From the NCBI RefSeq assembly GCF_028583425.1, contig NC_072796.1, positions 122,175,464 through 122,239,463 of the forward strand: 64,000 nucleotides of DNA. Reading direction: 5' to 3'. Positions 1 through 13,921 of the stretch are shown here, piece after piece. Positions within the stretch are counted from its first letter, which is position 1; each line of letters begins with the position of its first letter. A program made the position numbers and the translations under genes. A model generated the notes under the pieces. The model did not search any database and was not told where the DNA came from. It saw only the letters and a list, made by a program, of their open reading frames with translations. This DNA comes from Eublepharis macularius (lineage: Eukaryota > Chordata > Lepidosauria > Squamata > Eublepharidae).

Positions 1-60
1 TTCAACTGCTCATATTTTAATGTTAGTAGACTTCAGTTACTGTATTAGTTAACAAATTTA

Positions 61-2987
<2,927 letters not shown>

Positions 2988-3259
2988 CTATGGAAAAACC
3001 TATAAAAACACAATTATGTTGTATACTGAGTAATAAGCAGACTGAAGTAGTACTTCTTGTGAATTATTTTCTATAGATACTTTTTTTCCTACCAGTAAGA
3101 GAATGCTTCAAGTTTTCCAATATAAGGACAAATTCACATACAGTAAGATTTTCAAAAATGACACCTCTAATAATCTGTGTGCACACTGATGTGAAGAGGA
3201 GTGTCAGGCAACAGACTGAATGAAGGAGCTATTCCTATTGTAGCAAGTCAAATATTTCA

Positions 3260-3400
3260 AATCCGCACTCTACCATGGAAGCTCAGTGAGTGACCTTGGT
3301 CCATTCACTATCTCGTCTCAGAGATTCTTGCAAGGATAAAAAAGGAGAGGAGGAAGCCACCTACAACTTCCTCAATAAAGACCCATCATACATAAATTAG
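3260..3400 (+). repeat. tRNA-derived SINE fragment (Sauria type), RAD21 intron 1
   Basis: Contains the diagnostic core 'ccatggaagctcagtgagtg' followed by 'accttggtcc', then 'aggataaaa' and 'gaggagg'. This is the order seen in the many Sauria-type SINEs of this window. The 5' promoter part is missing. Confidence 0.55.
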
Positions 3401-3869
3401 TTCTGAGATGCATGGTAAGACTAAACATGTAGATCCTCTCACTTGTATGAGAAAAAGAAGATTGCAGATTTTTGTGCTGCTTTACCAATTGCATTTTTCT
3501 TTCTCCCCTATTTTTCAAGAGTGCCCTAGGCCTAATTTAATTGCAGCACTGGCGCGGTAGAAACATTCCCCAACTCAACTTCACACTGACCCAGCACCTC
3601 ATATAAACAGGACTGTGAGAACAAAGACTGGGTGATAATGATTGTGACATGTTAACTAATCACATGTAGTATTTGACTTTAAACAAGAGGCTGCGCTGAT
3701 ATAATACAAAAATGAATTACAAAAATGTCCTCTGGAAACAACGTGCTTTCTGAAAAGCCATAGGATAAAATGGGAGCCAGGAATGCTAACTGACTTGATC
3801 TGATTCCACTGAAATACACCAAAATACTGCAAAGGTGGAAATAAAACAAGAACAGATTAAGAGAACGAA

Positions 3870-5850
3870 TAGAAAGACTTAAATGCATTCCTGGGGAATA
3901 GAACGATGATCTCAGCAATCAGAACCAGCAATTGGAACTTACAGCCCAGAGAATGATGGACCTGGGAGTAGAATGAGTGCTCTAGATCTGGAATGGCAAT
4001 CTTGGAAACAGAATGAGAATCCCTGGGTGTGGAATGTACACTCTAGATCTTCATTCTATAAAATAAATAAAAAAGTGAAATGATGGTCCCAGGATTGGAA
4101 TGACTGTCCCCAGACTCTAGACTGACAGCCCAGGAGTGGAACGATGGGCCACAGTAGTAGAATTAGTGCTCTGCACCTAGAATGGCAGTCACTAGGACTG
4201 GAATGAGAGTGCCAAGAGTTGTTTCAGGTAGGTAGCCATATAGGTCTGTGGTAGAGCGGCAGTATTTGAATTCAGGGGCACCTTAGAGATGAACAAGATT
4301 TTAAGTGTGTAAGCTTTCAAGAATCAAAGCTCCCTTCTGTGCTGTGTTTGAAGAAGGGAGCTTTGACTCCTGAAAGCTTATACTCTCAAGATGGGTAGCC
4401 GTGTTAGTCTGTCTGTAGCAGTAGAAAAGAACAAGAGTCCAGTAGCACCTATAAGACTAACAAAATTTTGTTAATCTTATAGGTGCTACTGGACTCTTGC
4501 TCTTTTCTACTTGAAAATCTTGTTGGTCTCTGAAGTGCCACTGAACTCATATCTTGCAGTGTCAAGAGTAGAACTTTACCCTTACAGGAAGGACTAAAAA
4601 ATGAAACTTTACCCATGCAATACTGTTAAACAAAACAGGTCTGAAACTGTTGCTAATGCACATATTTTTTGCAGATGAAACAAGTTGGCAGCTTTATGAT
4701 GGCTGATAGCGGGCAAGCTGCATGATACCGATGTTCTGCAGCTGCAACAGAGCACCATACAGTCTTGTAATGTGAAGTTGCCCTGGCATGACTCTTCTGG
4801 GCATGCTGACCAGGTGCTGCTAGTATCTTTGTCAATGCCAAAAGGTACCTGTAACTGCCATAGTGAACAACAGATGATAATCTTTGTCAGAAGGAAATCA
4901 AGGGATTCAGCGACAGAAAAGAAGAAAGAAGCAAACTCAGAATCACCATCAGAAGGAGAGAAGCAGAGAAATGCTAACTTAAAGCCAGAATCTGGAGAGC
5001 TTTTGGCAGTTAATGGCTTCTAGCCTACCAATTCATAAATGGAATGCAGAGTTTTCCTACAATGCTTTCCATTCCTGTAGCCTCTTTCTACCCCAGACAG
5101 ATAAGTCCCAGGGTCACAGGAAGAAAAGCTGTGGGGGTGAGAAGCTGGAGTGAGAAAGGGTAAGGAGGCAAAATCTCTCCTTTTCTGTTACCAGAGCTCC
5201 ACTGAGGAGAGGGGGCAATGTTATCTCCTTGACCATCCTTACTGACCCACACGGCTGTTCCTTTGTAGAGATCCTGTAACCCCCAGAAATGGTCTTTTCA
5301 GGGTTTAGAAGCGGCTGCAGGAATGAAGAGGAATGAAAGAAAACTCTCACACGCTGATGATTGGATACCCATCACTGGGTTGGTCAGGATGGACCAATGG
5401 CCATGAAAGTAGACATCATCTAGCTAAAGAGCTACAATGTTTCCACAAAGAAGAAGGGGCTGAGTTTCTAAGGTCACTACAGAAAAGTGCAGAGGGGGTA
5501 TAGGCAGAGGATAAGAGACAACAGAAATACAAAAGAGAAGGAGGCTGGCCTGCCAGAGTAAAAGAGGGGGATTAAACTTAACTGTGCAAAAGGAGGATTG
5601 AAACAAATACTAAGACCCTCACAGCAATCAGAATGAGAGAAAACCAGGGTCTCAAAGGATGTGAAGTATGCAGGGATGATTCCAGGACCACTGCATAACT
5701 TCTGCGAACACTAATTCCATACAGTACTTTTCATTTCTCAGAGGCCCAGGGACCATTATTCCAGTTCTAGAGCACTCCTTCCACTTCCATAGACTGTCAT
5801 TCTACTCCTGGGGCTGCCATTCCAGATCTAGAGCAGTAGTTTCAAGGAAC
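3870..5850. repeat. Foldback element with arms of degenerate GGAATG-type subrepeats
   Basis: The left arm (about 3880-4215) is a run of irregular 20-40 bp units around 'tggaatgac' and 'cccaggagtgg'. The right arm (about 5690-5850) carries the same units in reverse complement: 'tctagatctggaatggca' near 3980 is answered by 'tgccattccagatctaga' near 5815. The arms lie about 1.5 kb apart inside RAD21 intron 1. The interior holds a nested Penelope-like insertion (4230-4557) and an otherwise unrecognised body. No coding potential. I infer one old foldback transposon, but two separate copies in opposite orientation would look the same. Confidence 0.5.
4230..4557. mobile_element. Nested Penelope-like short inverted copies
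   Basis: An outer copy (about 4230-4390 plus 4511-4557) starts with a 'gtagccat...ggtctgtgg' motif and runs through 'gtgtaagctttcaagaatca' into its own inverted counterpart. An inner copy (about 4391-4510) interrupts it. The inner copy begins 'ggtagccgtgttagtctgtc' and is itself an inverted repeat around 'gactaacaaaattttgttaatc'. This family resembles the 3' region of the Penelope-like fragment at 11.1-12.0 kb. Confidence 0.6.
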
Positions 5851-7034
5851 ATATTTATTTCTCTTAATCCATTCCCTGTTCTCTCTCTATAACTTTGCAA
5901 TATTTCAATGTAGCCCGATCAACAAGCATCCCTGGCTCCAATGGGCCTTCAGAGAGTTCCCACTGTTAGCCACGTATTAACGCTATTTCACACTGACTAG
6001 GCAACAAGGTAGTATCTGACGTTATAGCTTGTTTCTAACACATCTCAGAAGGTACATTAGCTTACTGTAGTGCAGTTCGGCCATATGCTACTACCTGAAT
6101 AACTTAAAGTTGAGCTGGTGGTCAAGAGAGGAAAAGAACAAAGAGACCAAGGACCTACAGTGAGAGGGAAAACAATCAGACCTTCTATAATCCCCTAAAA
6201 ACTTCCTCAAGCATCTAGCAAGCATAAAACACTAAGAAATGTTGCTGCAGAAAGTCTGAATGAAATGAACTTCGCAATTGTTTAATTTACTTCACCAATG
6301 ACAAAAGCAAAGACAATTGCAGAAGCCATTCCTCTTTAAGAAAGAAAAATCAGGTTTTTACTTTCTTGTGAATCTACAAGCTAGAATTCCTCTCTGAAAT
6401 TATAAATATGACAGAACACTCCCACCATAAGAGGCCAACATAAATCACAACTCAACTGTCCTGCTGGTAGCATGGAAACACACATGAGATCCTACTGGCC
6501 TTTGTCCGCCTGCCAGACTATTCCACACAAACCAAACGTTCCAGGAAGTTGAGAGGGCCAATGGTAGAAACTGCAGCTGCCAGGCTCATTCTTCTGACAT
6601 ATCAGAGGCTAATATTTGGAGTTCCTAAGCACCAATGACTGGCGTAAACGGGGGAAATTTTTTGCATTCCTTATTAAGAGCAAGCTTTTCAAAATGAGAG
6701 GTATTTTTTTAACAAAGGAGACCGTGTCAAAACACACACACCCTAAAGTCTATTCCATTCCACATATCAAACAGCATAAAAAGGAAAAACAAGCATTCTT
6801 TCTAAAGGAACAACGGACCTGTTACTTTCTTATCCTGCCTTTCCTCCAAGCAGGCAGGGGCGCACACCTGGGTCTCCTCTTCCCGTTTTACCGTCACAAT
6901 CATCCCAATAAGCTAGCCTGAGAGACTATGCCCCAAGGTCACCCTCTCCACGTGGCTGAATGGGAATTTGAATCCACCACCCGCTAGCCTAACCTTGCAA
7001 ACGGAGAGGGATCCGAAAAGCCACTTTAAAAGCA
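5851..7034 (-). other. RAD21 intron 1, unrecognised sequence
   Basis: No repeat, exon or RNA gene recognised. The open frames here are short and without family resemblance. Confidence 0.5.
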
Positions 7035-7187
7035 GGATTTGAGCCCAGTAACGCCCGAGAGACCAACAAGATTTCCAGAGTGTAAGCCTTCGAGACTCAA
7101 AGCTCCCATCTTCAGCTACACCCTGAAACTCTTGTTGGCCTCTCGGGTGCCCTGGACTCCAACCCTGCTGTTCTCCTGCAGACCACC
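7035..7187. mobile_element. Penelope-like short copy beside RAD21 exon 1
   Basis: Contains 'gagaccaacaagatttccag', 'gtaagccttcgagactcaaa', 'gctcccatcttcag' and then 'tgaaactcttgttggcctct', the inverted layout of the family. It ends near 'ctgcagacca'. It lies about 360 bp inside intron 1 from the predicted exon 1 donor, at the edge of the CpG island. Confidence 0.65.
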
Positions 7188-7544
7188 GCGGCTCCCTACC
7201 TGAAGGCATTTCAAACTGTTCCCCTCCAACAGAAATGGGAGGCTTGGTTGGTCTGGAGCACGGTTCTGGGGCAGTGGCCATGTTGCAGGGCAGCCCGTCA
7301 GCGGCCTCAGGGAAGGAAAGCGAGGCGCGGGCAGAGAAGGAGCGGCCCGTCTCTTCTACCCCGAAGGCAGCGCTGCATCACCAGAGAGGAGCAAAAGGGA
7401 AGCCGTCCGCCTACGAGGCAGCTGCTAAACCGGTTCCCATCAGCAGCCCCTCGCACACGGATCAGGGCCTAGGCCTACACGGCCACCGGCCTCGCTGGCG
7501 CTCCCCTGAGGCCGCTCCGGCCCTCCGCCGGCTCTGATCCTTAC

Positions 7545-7665
7545 CTCGAGTCCCGCGCGGGCTCCGCCGGCTGGGGTGGGCGCTGGGGGGGACCGCCGCT
7601 CCCCGTCCCTGGTTCTCCCCCCGCCCCCCTCTCCGAGCCACTCAAACAAACAAGATGGCGACCGC
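7545..7665 (-). other. RAD21: RAD21 predicted non-coding exon 1 (5' UTR)
   Basis: A consensus donor GAG|gtaagg on the minus strand ends at 7545, downstream of the YY1 motif. The 5' boundary is inferred from the motif position and is only approximate. Splicing to exon 2 gives a 5' UTR without changing the start codon. Confidence 0.55.
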
Positions 7666-7824
7666 TCCTCTTCCTGCCGCCCAAACCAACCGTTCAAAAA
7701 TCAGCAGGATGTTTACCGTTAAAAAAAAAAAAAACAGGAGGAGGAGAAAGGCCGGGAGTAGGAGCTCAGAGCGCTTGCGCAAACGCGTTTCCACTCGTAT
7801 AGGCCCCACCGGGTAGCCTTGACG

Positions 7825-7834
7825 GCGCATGCGC
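7825..7834. promoter_or_regulatory. NRF1-type palindrome GCGCATGCGC
   Basis: Perfect match to the core of the NRF1 consensus (YGCGCAYGCGCR), about 165 bp upstream of the predicted RAD21 start. A further TGCGCA-containing sequence lies at about 7925. Confidence 0.6.
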
Positions 7835-8099
7835 ACGTAGCAGGCATGACGTTAACGAATGAAAGAGGACTTGCAGAATATTGGCTAAGGAATGTGCCAT
7901 AGAGAGGCAGGGTGAGGGAATAGCGCCTGCGCAGCTTCCACTCAATTTTTTTCCGGAGCTTAAGTGTGTTGTGGAACGTTTCGCTCTTGGAAATTGTTCT
8001 TAGGCGACAAGTTACGTGTTGTTGCCAGTTTTTAAAAAACCCACATTGTTCTGAATTTCATGTTCTCTTCATTTGACATGGTGAAGCGGCCTATAGGGC

Positions 8100-8262
8100 A
8101 TAGGGTTACCAACTTCCAGGTGCTGGCTAGAGATCTATCTCCCTTGGAGAAAATGGCTGCTTTGGGATGGCCCTACACCCTGCTGAAGCCCCTCCCGTCA
8201 CCAAACCCCACCCTCTCCAGGCTCCATACCCAAAATCTCCAGGGATTTCCCAACTGGGGCAG
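8100..8262 (+). repeat. ~210-bp interspersed repeat ('accaacttccagg' family)
   Basis: Runs from 'agggttaccaacttccagg' through 'ggagaaaatggctgctttgg' to 'atctccagggatttcccaac'. At least seven further copies are present in both orientations (13.4, 18.9, 26.3, 30.1, 37.0, 46.2 and 61.3 kb). The complementary termini suggest a DNA element, but no target duplication is visible here. Confidence 0.65.
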
Positions 8263-8559
8263 CACCCACTGGCAGAAATGGCTTTGTGGATTAGGAAAGG
8301 GTGTCTCTGGTGGGCTGCTGTTTCTCCTTCCCAGTGGCTTGAGATGGAGAATTCCCTCTTCTGATTTACTGCATCTGTTTTGGAGTATTAATGTTTGGTT
8401 CATGTGGTCATTCTTCCAAGGTTCTGATGAGGTTTCAAAACTGCATCATTCATCATTCATTTCTTGTTCATATTGGACAATAAATGATGCTTCAGTAAAG
8501 AGATGGGGACTGTAGACTATACTGGCATGTATAGTCTGTTACTGTTGCTTATTATGTTT

Positions 8560-8725
8560 TGTTTCAACATTGTTTCAGCTCTGTATTAGATGTCTACTTT
8601 TCAAATTTCTGCAATCTGTACTCTGTTTTATTGTTTACTGAATGCTCCAGCTGATGATTGTGTTGAATTACACTGTGTAATCCACCTTGAGTCTTAGTGA
8701 GAAAGGTGGACTGTAAAATAAATTT
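8560..8725 (+). mobile_element. LINE 3' end, 5'-truncated
   Basis: Ends 'taatccaccttgagtcttag' and 'aaaggtggactgtaaaataa', the 3' tail shared by many CR1-superfamily LINE ends in this window. No coding sequence remains. Confidence 0.55.
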
Positions 8726-8894
8726 AAAAATTTCTTGTTAATGGAAATATCCAAACTGGGAGGGGTGGCTTTCTTGAAAGCTACTGGTGATTCCCATAAA
8801 GTTCCTTCTTATAACCATTGCTCATGTTTTCACATTGTTTACACCTTTGTTTTTCCCTTGCCTCTATATTTCTAGGGCCAGACTTGAGATAGCC

Positions 8895-8977
8895 TTGCAG
8901 GCTGTAAGCTTTGATTCTCAAAAGCTTATGCCCTGAAAACTCTTCGTTGGTCTTTAAGGTTCTACTGGACTCGAACC
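8895..8977 (+). mobile_element. Penelope-like short copy
   Basis: Contains 'tgtaagctttgattctcaaa', 'agcttatgccctgaaaactc' and 'ttggtctttaaggttctact'. Single-arm fragment of the family. Confidence 0.55.
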
Positions 8978-9234
8978 TATCAAGCCTAAATATGTTTATC
9001 TAGGAGTAAAGGACACTGAAATTAGTGAAATTTATAGGAGTATGGCTTTGTGTTATATCCCTTTGCCACGTATTCATATTTGATATTAAAGATCAGTGTG
9101 ATCCTCTGTCTTGGATAGCCTCAGTCCTGTGACCTGAACCCAGTAATTTCTAGTTAAGGTTGTTAGGAAGGCCTCCTGGATGTTTTAAGTCTGGAGTCCC
9201 TATCAAACATGCAAGTTCTACTGTCTGTTACTCA

Positions 9235-9320
9235 GTGAAATCCTAAGCACAGTTACACCCTTGTAAGTCCAGAAATCAGTGGATTTAGAAGGCTGTGTAT
9301 CAGTTTAGGATTGTGCTGAC
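9235..9320. repeat. Diverged copy of the 88-bp palindromic repeat
   Basis: Begins 'gtgaaatcctaagcacagtt' and ends 'tttaggattgtgctgac', matching the outer arms of the intact copy at 44299-44386. The centre is degraded. Confidence 0.45.
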
Positions 9321-9819
9321 AAACAATGTTTACTTATGCTGAAGGTTGCTTGGAGAAGGCAAGATCTAATGTTCATGTGACTGTCTGTGAAAGGGAGATA
9401 ATATCAAGTATTATAGCAGAAATTGTGAGAAATTGGGATATTTCCTGAAAAGCCACTGAACTTTGGCATTGCTATTGATAGGTTTAATTTAGGCTGTTAG
9501 GAAAGATGCTTTTCAACTTTTGAACTGTGTTTTAATTTACCTATGGCTTGGTTAACAATATGTTTTCATCTTGCTCAATCATGTATTTTAATATGGAATG
9601 TAGAAGCTGACTCATGTATTACAACCTAGTAATACATATTCCAAGCTAGGAGATATGCTTGTGCCAAAAGCATACGAATGTGTGCATTGTCTCCTAAATC
9701 AAACCAAACCAACATTAGATGTATCATTTGAAGCCTCCAATGTCAGGATGCCCATATGTATTTCCCATAAGAAGAGACCCTTCTAGCTGTAAGTTACGCA
9801 ACCTGCCATAAATGAACTT

Positions 9820-10200
9820 TTAAAATTTTATTTATGTCATTTATAGTCCGCCTTTCTCACTGACACTCAAGGCGGATTACACAGTATGGGATTAGTACAA
9901 TCAGTATCAAGTACATTTCAATACAGTATCAAGGACATTTCATAAACAATACCATAGGGTAAATAGAAGTTTAAAAGACATAGCGTTAGCAAGAATCCAA
10001 TACAGAGTAGAAAAAATACTGAAGCAGAACATAATTCTAGGATTAATATTAGACAACATGGAGCACTGGTGGTACATATTTAAAGCAGCAGATAATATGT
10101 AAGGCAATATAGTGATGAAGTCTATGGTCCCTAACTCATTAGCGAAGCATCTTCCCTACAATACAGCCCTCCGATTTGAGTAAAAAGCCTTTTTGAATAG
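9820..10200 (-). mobile_element. LINE 3' end, minus strand
   Basis: Plus-strand text 'tatagtccgcctttctcact' and 'caaggcggattacacagtat' is the reverse complement of a CR1-superfamily 3' UTR. The rest is AT-rich UTR. A related copy lies at 36050-36340. Confidence 0.55.
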
Positions 10201-10227
10201 TTTGGTTTTACATCCAGCTGGAGAACT

Positions 10228-10375
10228 ATTTTTAAGTCATAGTTGTTGTGGATTTTCCGGGCTGTATAGCCGTGGTCTTGGCGTTGTAGTTCCTGATGTT
10301 TCGCCAGCAACTGTGGCTGGCATCTTCAGAGGTGTAGCACCAAAAGAGATCTCTCAGCGTCACAATGTGGAAAAG
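10228..10375 (-). mobile_element. Hammerhead-bearing Penelope-like short element
   Basis: The minus strand reads CTGAAGA, then a stem GCCAGC...GCTGGC, then GAAA (core 10299-10329), followed by 'aggaactac' and 'gaccacggctatacagcccg'. It is the same family as 59373-59539, in the opposite orientation. The cleavage-side triplet here is ATC instead of the GTC seen at 59 kb. Confidence 0.6.
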
Positions 10376-10609
10376 AAGTTGGCAGGTAATTTATATCTAC
10401 TCAGGAAGGTAGGGTTGGACTGAGTCATCCTGTAGGAATTTCCCAGGGTGTGAAATGCTAATGGAGGGAGGCTTCACTGTATCCTGAGGAGGTTCTTTTG
10501 CATATGGATTGGTGCTTGATATGCTAATCTTCTCTGCAGGGCTATTGTCAGGTATAGAGTATTTTGTTAGTATTTTGTTATTTTTAAGTCAATTAGGATC
10601 TAAATATCA

Positions 10610-10830
10610 GATCTCAAGGGGCACCCACAGAATTTGATGAACAATAGATTTTTGATGGACAGAAGGAAGTGTGTCTTTACTTAATATGTAATTAACCTGT
10701 GAAATGCAATGCCAGTGGATGTAGTAAGGGCCAAAAGCATAGATTTAAAAGGGGGTGAGACAGATGCATGGAAGAGAGGTCCATCAGTGCCTACTAGCTA
10801 GGATATGCTGCCATTTTGTCATTTTATCCT
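10610..10830 (+). mobile_element. CR1 LINE 3' end fragment
   Basis: 'aacctgtgaaatgcaatgcc' and 'gatgtagtaagggcc' correspond to the CR1 ORF2 C-terminus (consensus like INLWNAMPxDVVxA), followed by 'aaaagggggtgagacagatg' and 'ggtccatcagtg'. Heavily decayed and 5'-truncated. Confidence 0.55.
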
Positions 10831-10875
10831 TTAAATGCTGTACTAGTTTCATATCTTCTACCACTTTTGAATTAG

Positions 10876-11010
10876 ATGCAGAGGAGTTAACCGTGTTAGT
10901 CTGTGGTAGCAAAATCAAAAAGAGTCCAGTAGCACCTTTAAGACTAACCAATTTTATTGTAGCATAAGCTTTTGAGAATCAAGTTCTCTTCGTCAGATGC
11001 CTGATACAGA
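10876..11010 (-). mobile_element. Penelope-like short copy
   Basis: The minus strand contains CTGACGA, a hairpin and AAAA, then 'gcttatgctacaataaaa' and 'ggtgctactggactc', ending at 'cagactaacacggttaac'. It lies just beyond the 3' end of the larger Penelope-like fragment and may be a separate insertion. Confidence 0.6.
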
Positions 11011-11128
11011 GACTGGTCAAATACAGAAGAGGAGGAGAGAGAAGAGGCAATTAGGGGGAGGAAGGGGGAGGGTGCAATCAAAACATTACTTTGCTAGTAT
11101 ATCTAAACATCTCCTTTTAGTGTGTGTA

Positions 11129-12035
11129 TCAGTTGGCTTCAAAGGAGTTTGCCCTGTTAGTTTGTAGCAGCCAAACAGCTAGACCATCCAATTCCAATGC
11201 AGTATGAGCCTTCGATAACCACAGCTCTCCCTGCCAGATGCATCTGACAAAGAGATCTGTGGTTCCCGAAAGCCCACGCCAGGTGCCACTGAGCTCCCCC
11301 AGACCCCACCTCTGTAAAGGAAATCTGTTACCTGTGGTAATGTGATAACCATTCATAGTCCCTATTCAGTCCCAGCTTGACAGAGTCAAATTTGCATATG
11401 AATTCCAGTTCAGCAGCCTCCCGTTGGATTTTGTTTTTGAAAGGTTTCTGATGAACTACAGCGACCTTTAAGTCTTTGATGGAATGTCCTGGTAGATTGA
11501 AGTGTTCTCCCACTGGTTTCTGGACGTTTCCATTTCTAATGTCAGATTTGTGTCCATTTATTCTTTTGCGTAGAGGTTGGCTGGTTTGTCCAATGTACAG
11601 AGCAGATGGAGATTGTTGGCACATGAGGACATATATCAGATTGGAGGATGAGCAGCTGTAAGAGCCAGAGACAGTGTAGTTGATGCCATTGGGTCCTGTA
11701 ATTGTATTCCCTGGGTAGATACAGGGGCAGAGCTGGCATCTGGGTCTGTTGCAGGGCCTGGTACCTGTGCTGGTGACTGTGCTGGCCAATTCATGGTTGT
11801 GAGTGAGAAGTCGTTTAAGGTTGGGGGGCTGCCTGTAGGCAAGGAAAGGTCTTCCACTCAGGGCTTTTGAGAGAGAGGTATCATTTTCCAGGATGGGTTG
11901 TAGCTCACTGATGATACGTTGGATGGGTTTGAGCTGGGAGCTATAGGTGACAACCAGTGGTGTTCTGTTGTTAGTTCCTTTAGGTTTGTCCTGGAGTAGA
12001 CCGTTTCTGGGAACTAGTCTGGCCCTGTTGATTTG
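11129..12035 (-). mobile_element. Penelope-like retroelement, 3' coding part with GIY-YIG endonuclease
   Basis: A minus-strand open frame enters at about 12034 and stops at 11328. The first part (RARLVPRNGLLQDKPKGTNN, then VVTYSSQLKPIQRIISELQP) is the end of a Penelope reverse transcriptase and its linker. A cysteine cluster (CNRPRCQLCPC) comes next, then the GIY-YIG nuclease (LIYVLMC...ALYIGQTSQPLRKRINGHKS...VGEHFNLPGHS), which nicks the target DNA. The frame is uninterrupted over about 235 codons but lacks the catalytic RT core, so the copy is 5'-truncated and not autonomous. The segment after the stop (11129-11327) contains 'agagctgtggttatcgaagg' and ends 'caaactaacagggcaaactc', matching the design of the short inverted copies elsewhere in the window. 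Confidence 0.9.
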
Positions 12036-12067
12036 TTTCTACTTTTTGAATGATTTTTAAAAATTGA

Positions 12068-12224
12068 AAGTGTGTTGGGTGACCTTGGGCCAGTAACACA
12101 CAGTAACCTACCTCACAGAGTTGCTGTGAGGATGAATGGAGGAGAGGAGAAGGTGCTTCAGATTCACACTAGGGAGACAGGTGAGGCATAAGTGAAGAGA
12201 ATAAAAATAAATAAAGAGAACCTG
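12068..12224 (+). repeat. tRNA-derived SINE fragment (Sauria type)
   Basis: 'gggtgaccttgggccagtaa', 'ctacctcacagagttgctgt' and a final 'aaaataaataaa' tail. The promoter half is missing. Confidence 0.6.
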
Positions 12225-12430
12225 GACACCCAGAGGCAATCAGCTGCTGAACGCCAGTGCTTTGAGGCAACATCAGGGGAAGGCCTTGGTCTCTGTGGTC
12301 TATTGTTGGCCCTCCAAGGCCTGGTTAGCCTCTGTGTGAAACAGGATACCATACTAAATGGATCACTGTGCTGATCTGGCAAGGCACCTTTTCTGTTCTT
12401 ATGATTCTCATATCTATGCAACTCACGAAT
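12225..12430 (+). mobile_element. CR1 LINE 3' UTR
   Basis: 'gaggcaacatcaggggaagg', 'tgttggccctccaaggcctg' and 'ttctgttcttatgattctca' are the typical order of a lizard CR1 3' end. No coding sequence remains. Confidence 0.65.
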
Positions 12431-13402
12431 CATTTTACGATGACAGAAATTATATTTCCCCTCCCTCTGGCTTTAATTTGTATTTCTTTTTGGTGGCAAA
12501 AAAAAAAATCTGCTAAGCTCCAGTTCTAGCATTCTCCAATAGACAACCTCATCTGCTTGCCTTTCTGCAGCGGGAGGTATGCATCTGGTTCAACTGATCA
12601 CTCTTGCACAAAAGTTTCCTATCCACTGGGTAGGCAGGCACTAGGCACTCTTTGCTGAAGAAGAAAGTGCTTCTGTGATAGCTGATGCGTGAGGACACTA
12701 TCACAAGCCAGCTAACAAAAATAGTACTAGTTATGGAAGGGAAAATATGGTTACTCGAATCCGCCATCTGTGATTAGTCTATGTTTGAGCTAGGAGGCAA
12801 GAAGATTCAATAGGAATGTGAGAAAAAAGTTCCAAGAACAACGGCTGCCTAGTACCTTTTATTAGGTGCGGCCAAATTACCATAAAATAGCAACCTTTTT
12901 GAGTTCTTCAGAACTCTTAATCTAAAGACAGAGTGGCCTAGTGGGTGTAGCAAAAGCCTTCATGTGTCTGTGCAAGCTGAGGAACAAATATTCACAAAGA
13001 GCTTGGCTTTATCTTGAACAAAGAAATAGGAGTCCTTGGTTTAAGGAACACTCAAGATAGGAAGGGAGCCGAGACAGCATTCTGTTCTATCTAGACTAGG
13101 ATGCCAAGAGATGCAGCAAGCGTGTCCAGCACTCCTGGCTGGGAGACTGAGTGAGGAGAGGGAAAGTGAAGACAGAAGCAAGGAAGTCCCTAAGAGTATC
13201 AATCTGCACTTCAAAGGGATAATATCAGGACGGTAGAAAGGGAAAGATGCATACGCCTTGACCCTTCTATCCCTCTGACACTATGTAGTCCCCCTCTTTA
13301 ACCTGAGACTAGGGTGCAGCGTAAAGTCCTGCACTTCCAACATAATCCAGCTATCCATTTAATAGGAAATATAAGGTGTGAGGGGTAAATGTTGCTATGG
13401 AT
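12431..13402. other. No recognised feature
   Basis: Mixed-composition sequence without a recognisable gene, SINE or LINE. A poly-A run lies at about 12499. Confidence 0.4.
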
Positions 13403-13602
13403 GCCAGCTCTGGATTGGGAAATTCCTGGAGATTTGGGGGTGGAGCTTGGAGAGGGTGGAGTTTGTGGAAGGGAGGGACCTCATCAGGGTATAATGCCTT
13501 AGAGTTCACCCTCTAAAACAGCCATTTTCTCCAGGGGAACTAATCTCTGTAGTCTGGAAATTAATGGTAATTCTCCAGGCCCCATTTGGGGGTTGGCAAG
13601 CC
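13403..13602 (-). repeat. ~210-bp interspersed repeat, minus orientation
   Basis: 'ttgggaaattcctggagatt' through 'cattttctccaggggaacta' to 'ggggttggcaagccta'. A complete-looking copy of the family first noted at 8100. Confidence 0.65.
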
Positions 13603-13724
13603 TAGATGTTTCAGACATGAGGTAGAAGCCCCAAAGTTGCAACCTGTAATGATCTTGGAGAACTGGAAATGTGGATTTAATTAGATGGTTGCAGATGCAA
13701 AATACTTCATGCAAAGAGGCTGGG

Positions 13725-13890
13725 CAGTGTGGCGGACTGGGATCCAGGAGATGGCTTCACATCCCCACTTATCTATGGATCTCCAACCACCTTCTTGTGA
13801 TTTAACCTACTTCGCAGATTCTTTGTGAAGTTACCTTTGCAATACAGAGAGGAGAGCCTGGTATACTGTCCTGAGTTCCAAAGGAATAAT
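13725..13890 (+). repeat. Degenerate SINE-like fragment
   Basis: Order of motifs like the Sauria-type SINE ('gtggcggactgggatccagg', 'cttcacatccccactt'), but much diverged. Assignment is weak. Confidence 0.3.
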
Positions 13891-13921
13891 GATATAAAAA
13901 TGTGATGAACAGGAGACATCA

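Larger units (their letters stand above)
7190..7850 (-). promoter_or_regulatory. RAD21: RAD21 CpG-island promoter
   Basis: A CpG-rich block that contrasts sharply with its AT-rich surroundings and sits where the RAD21 5' end is expected. On the minus strand it contains a CGCCATCTTG motif (about 7652-7661), a good YY1 site of the type often found just downstream of housekeeping start sites. At 7825-7834 is GCGCATGCGC, a palindromic NRF1-type site. There is no TATA box. An antisense or divergent transcript from the same island is possible but nothing in the sequence proves it. Confidence 0.75.
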
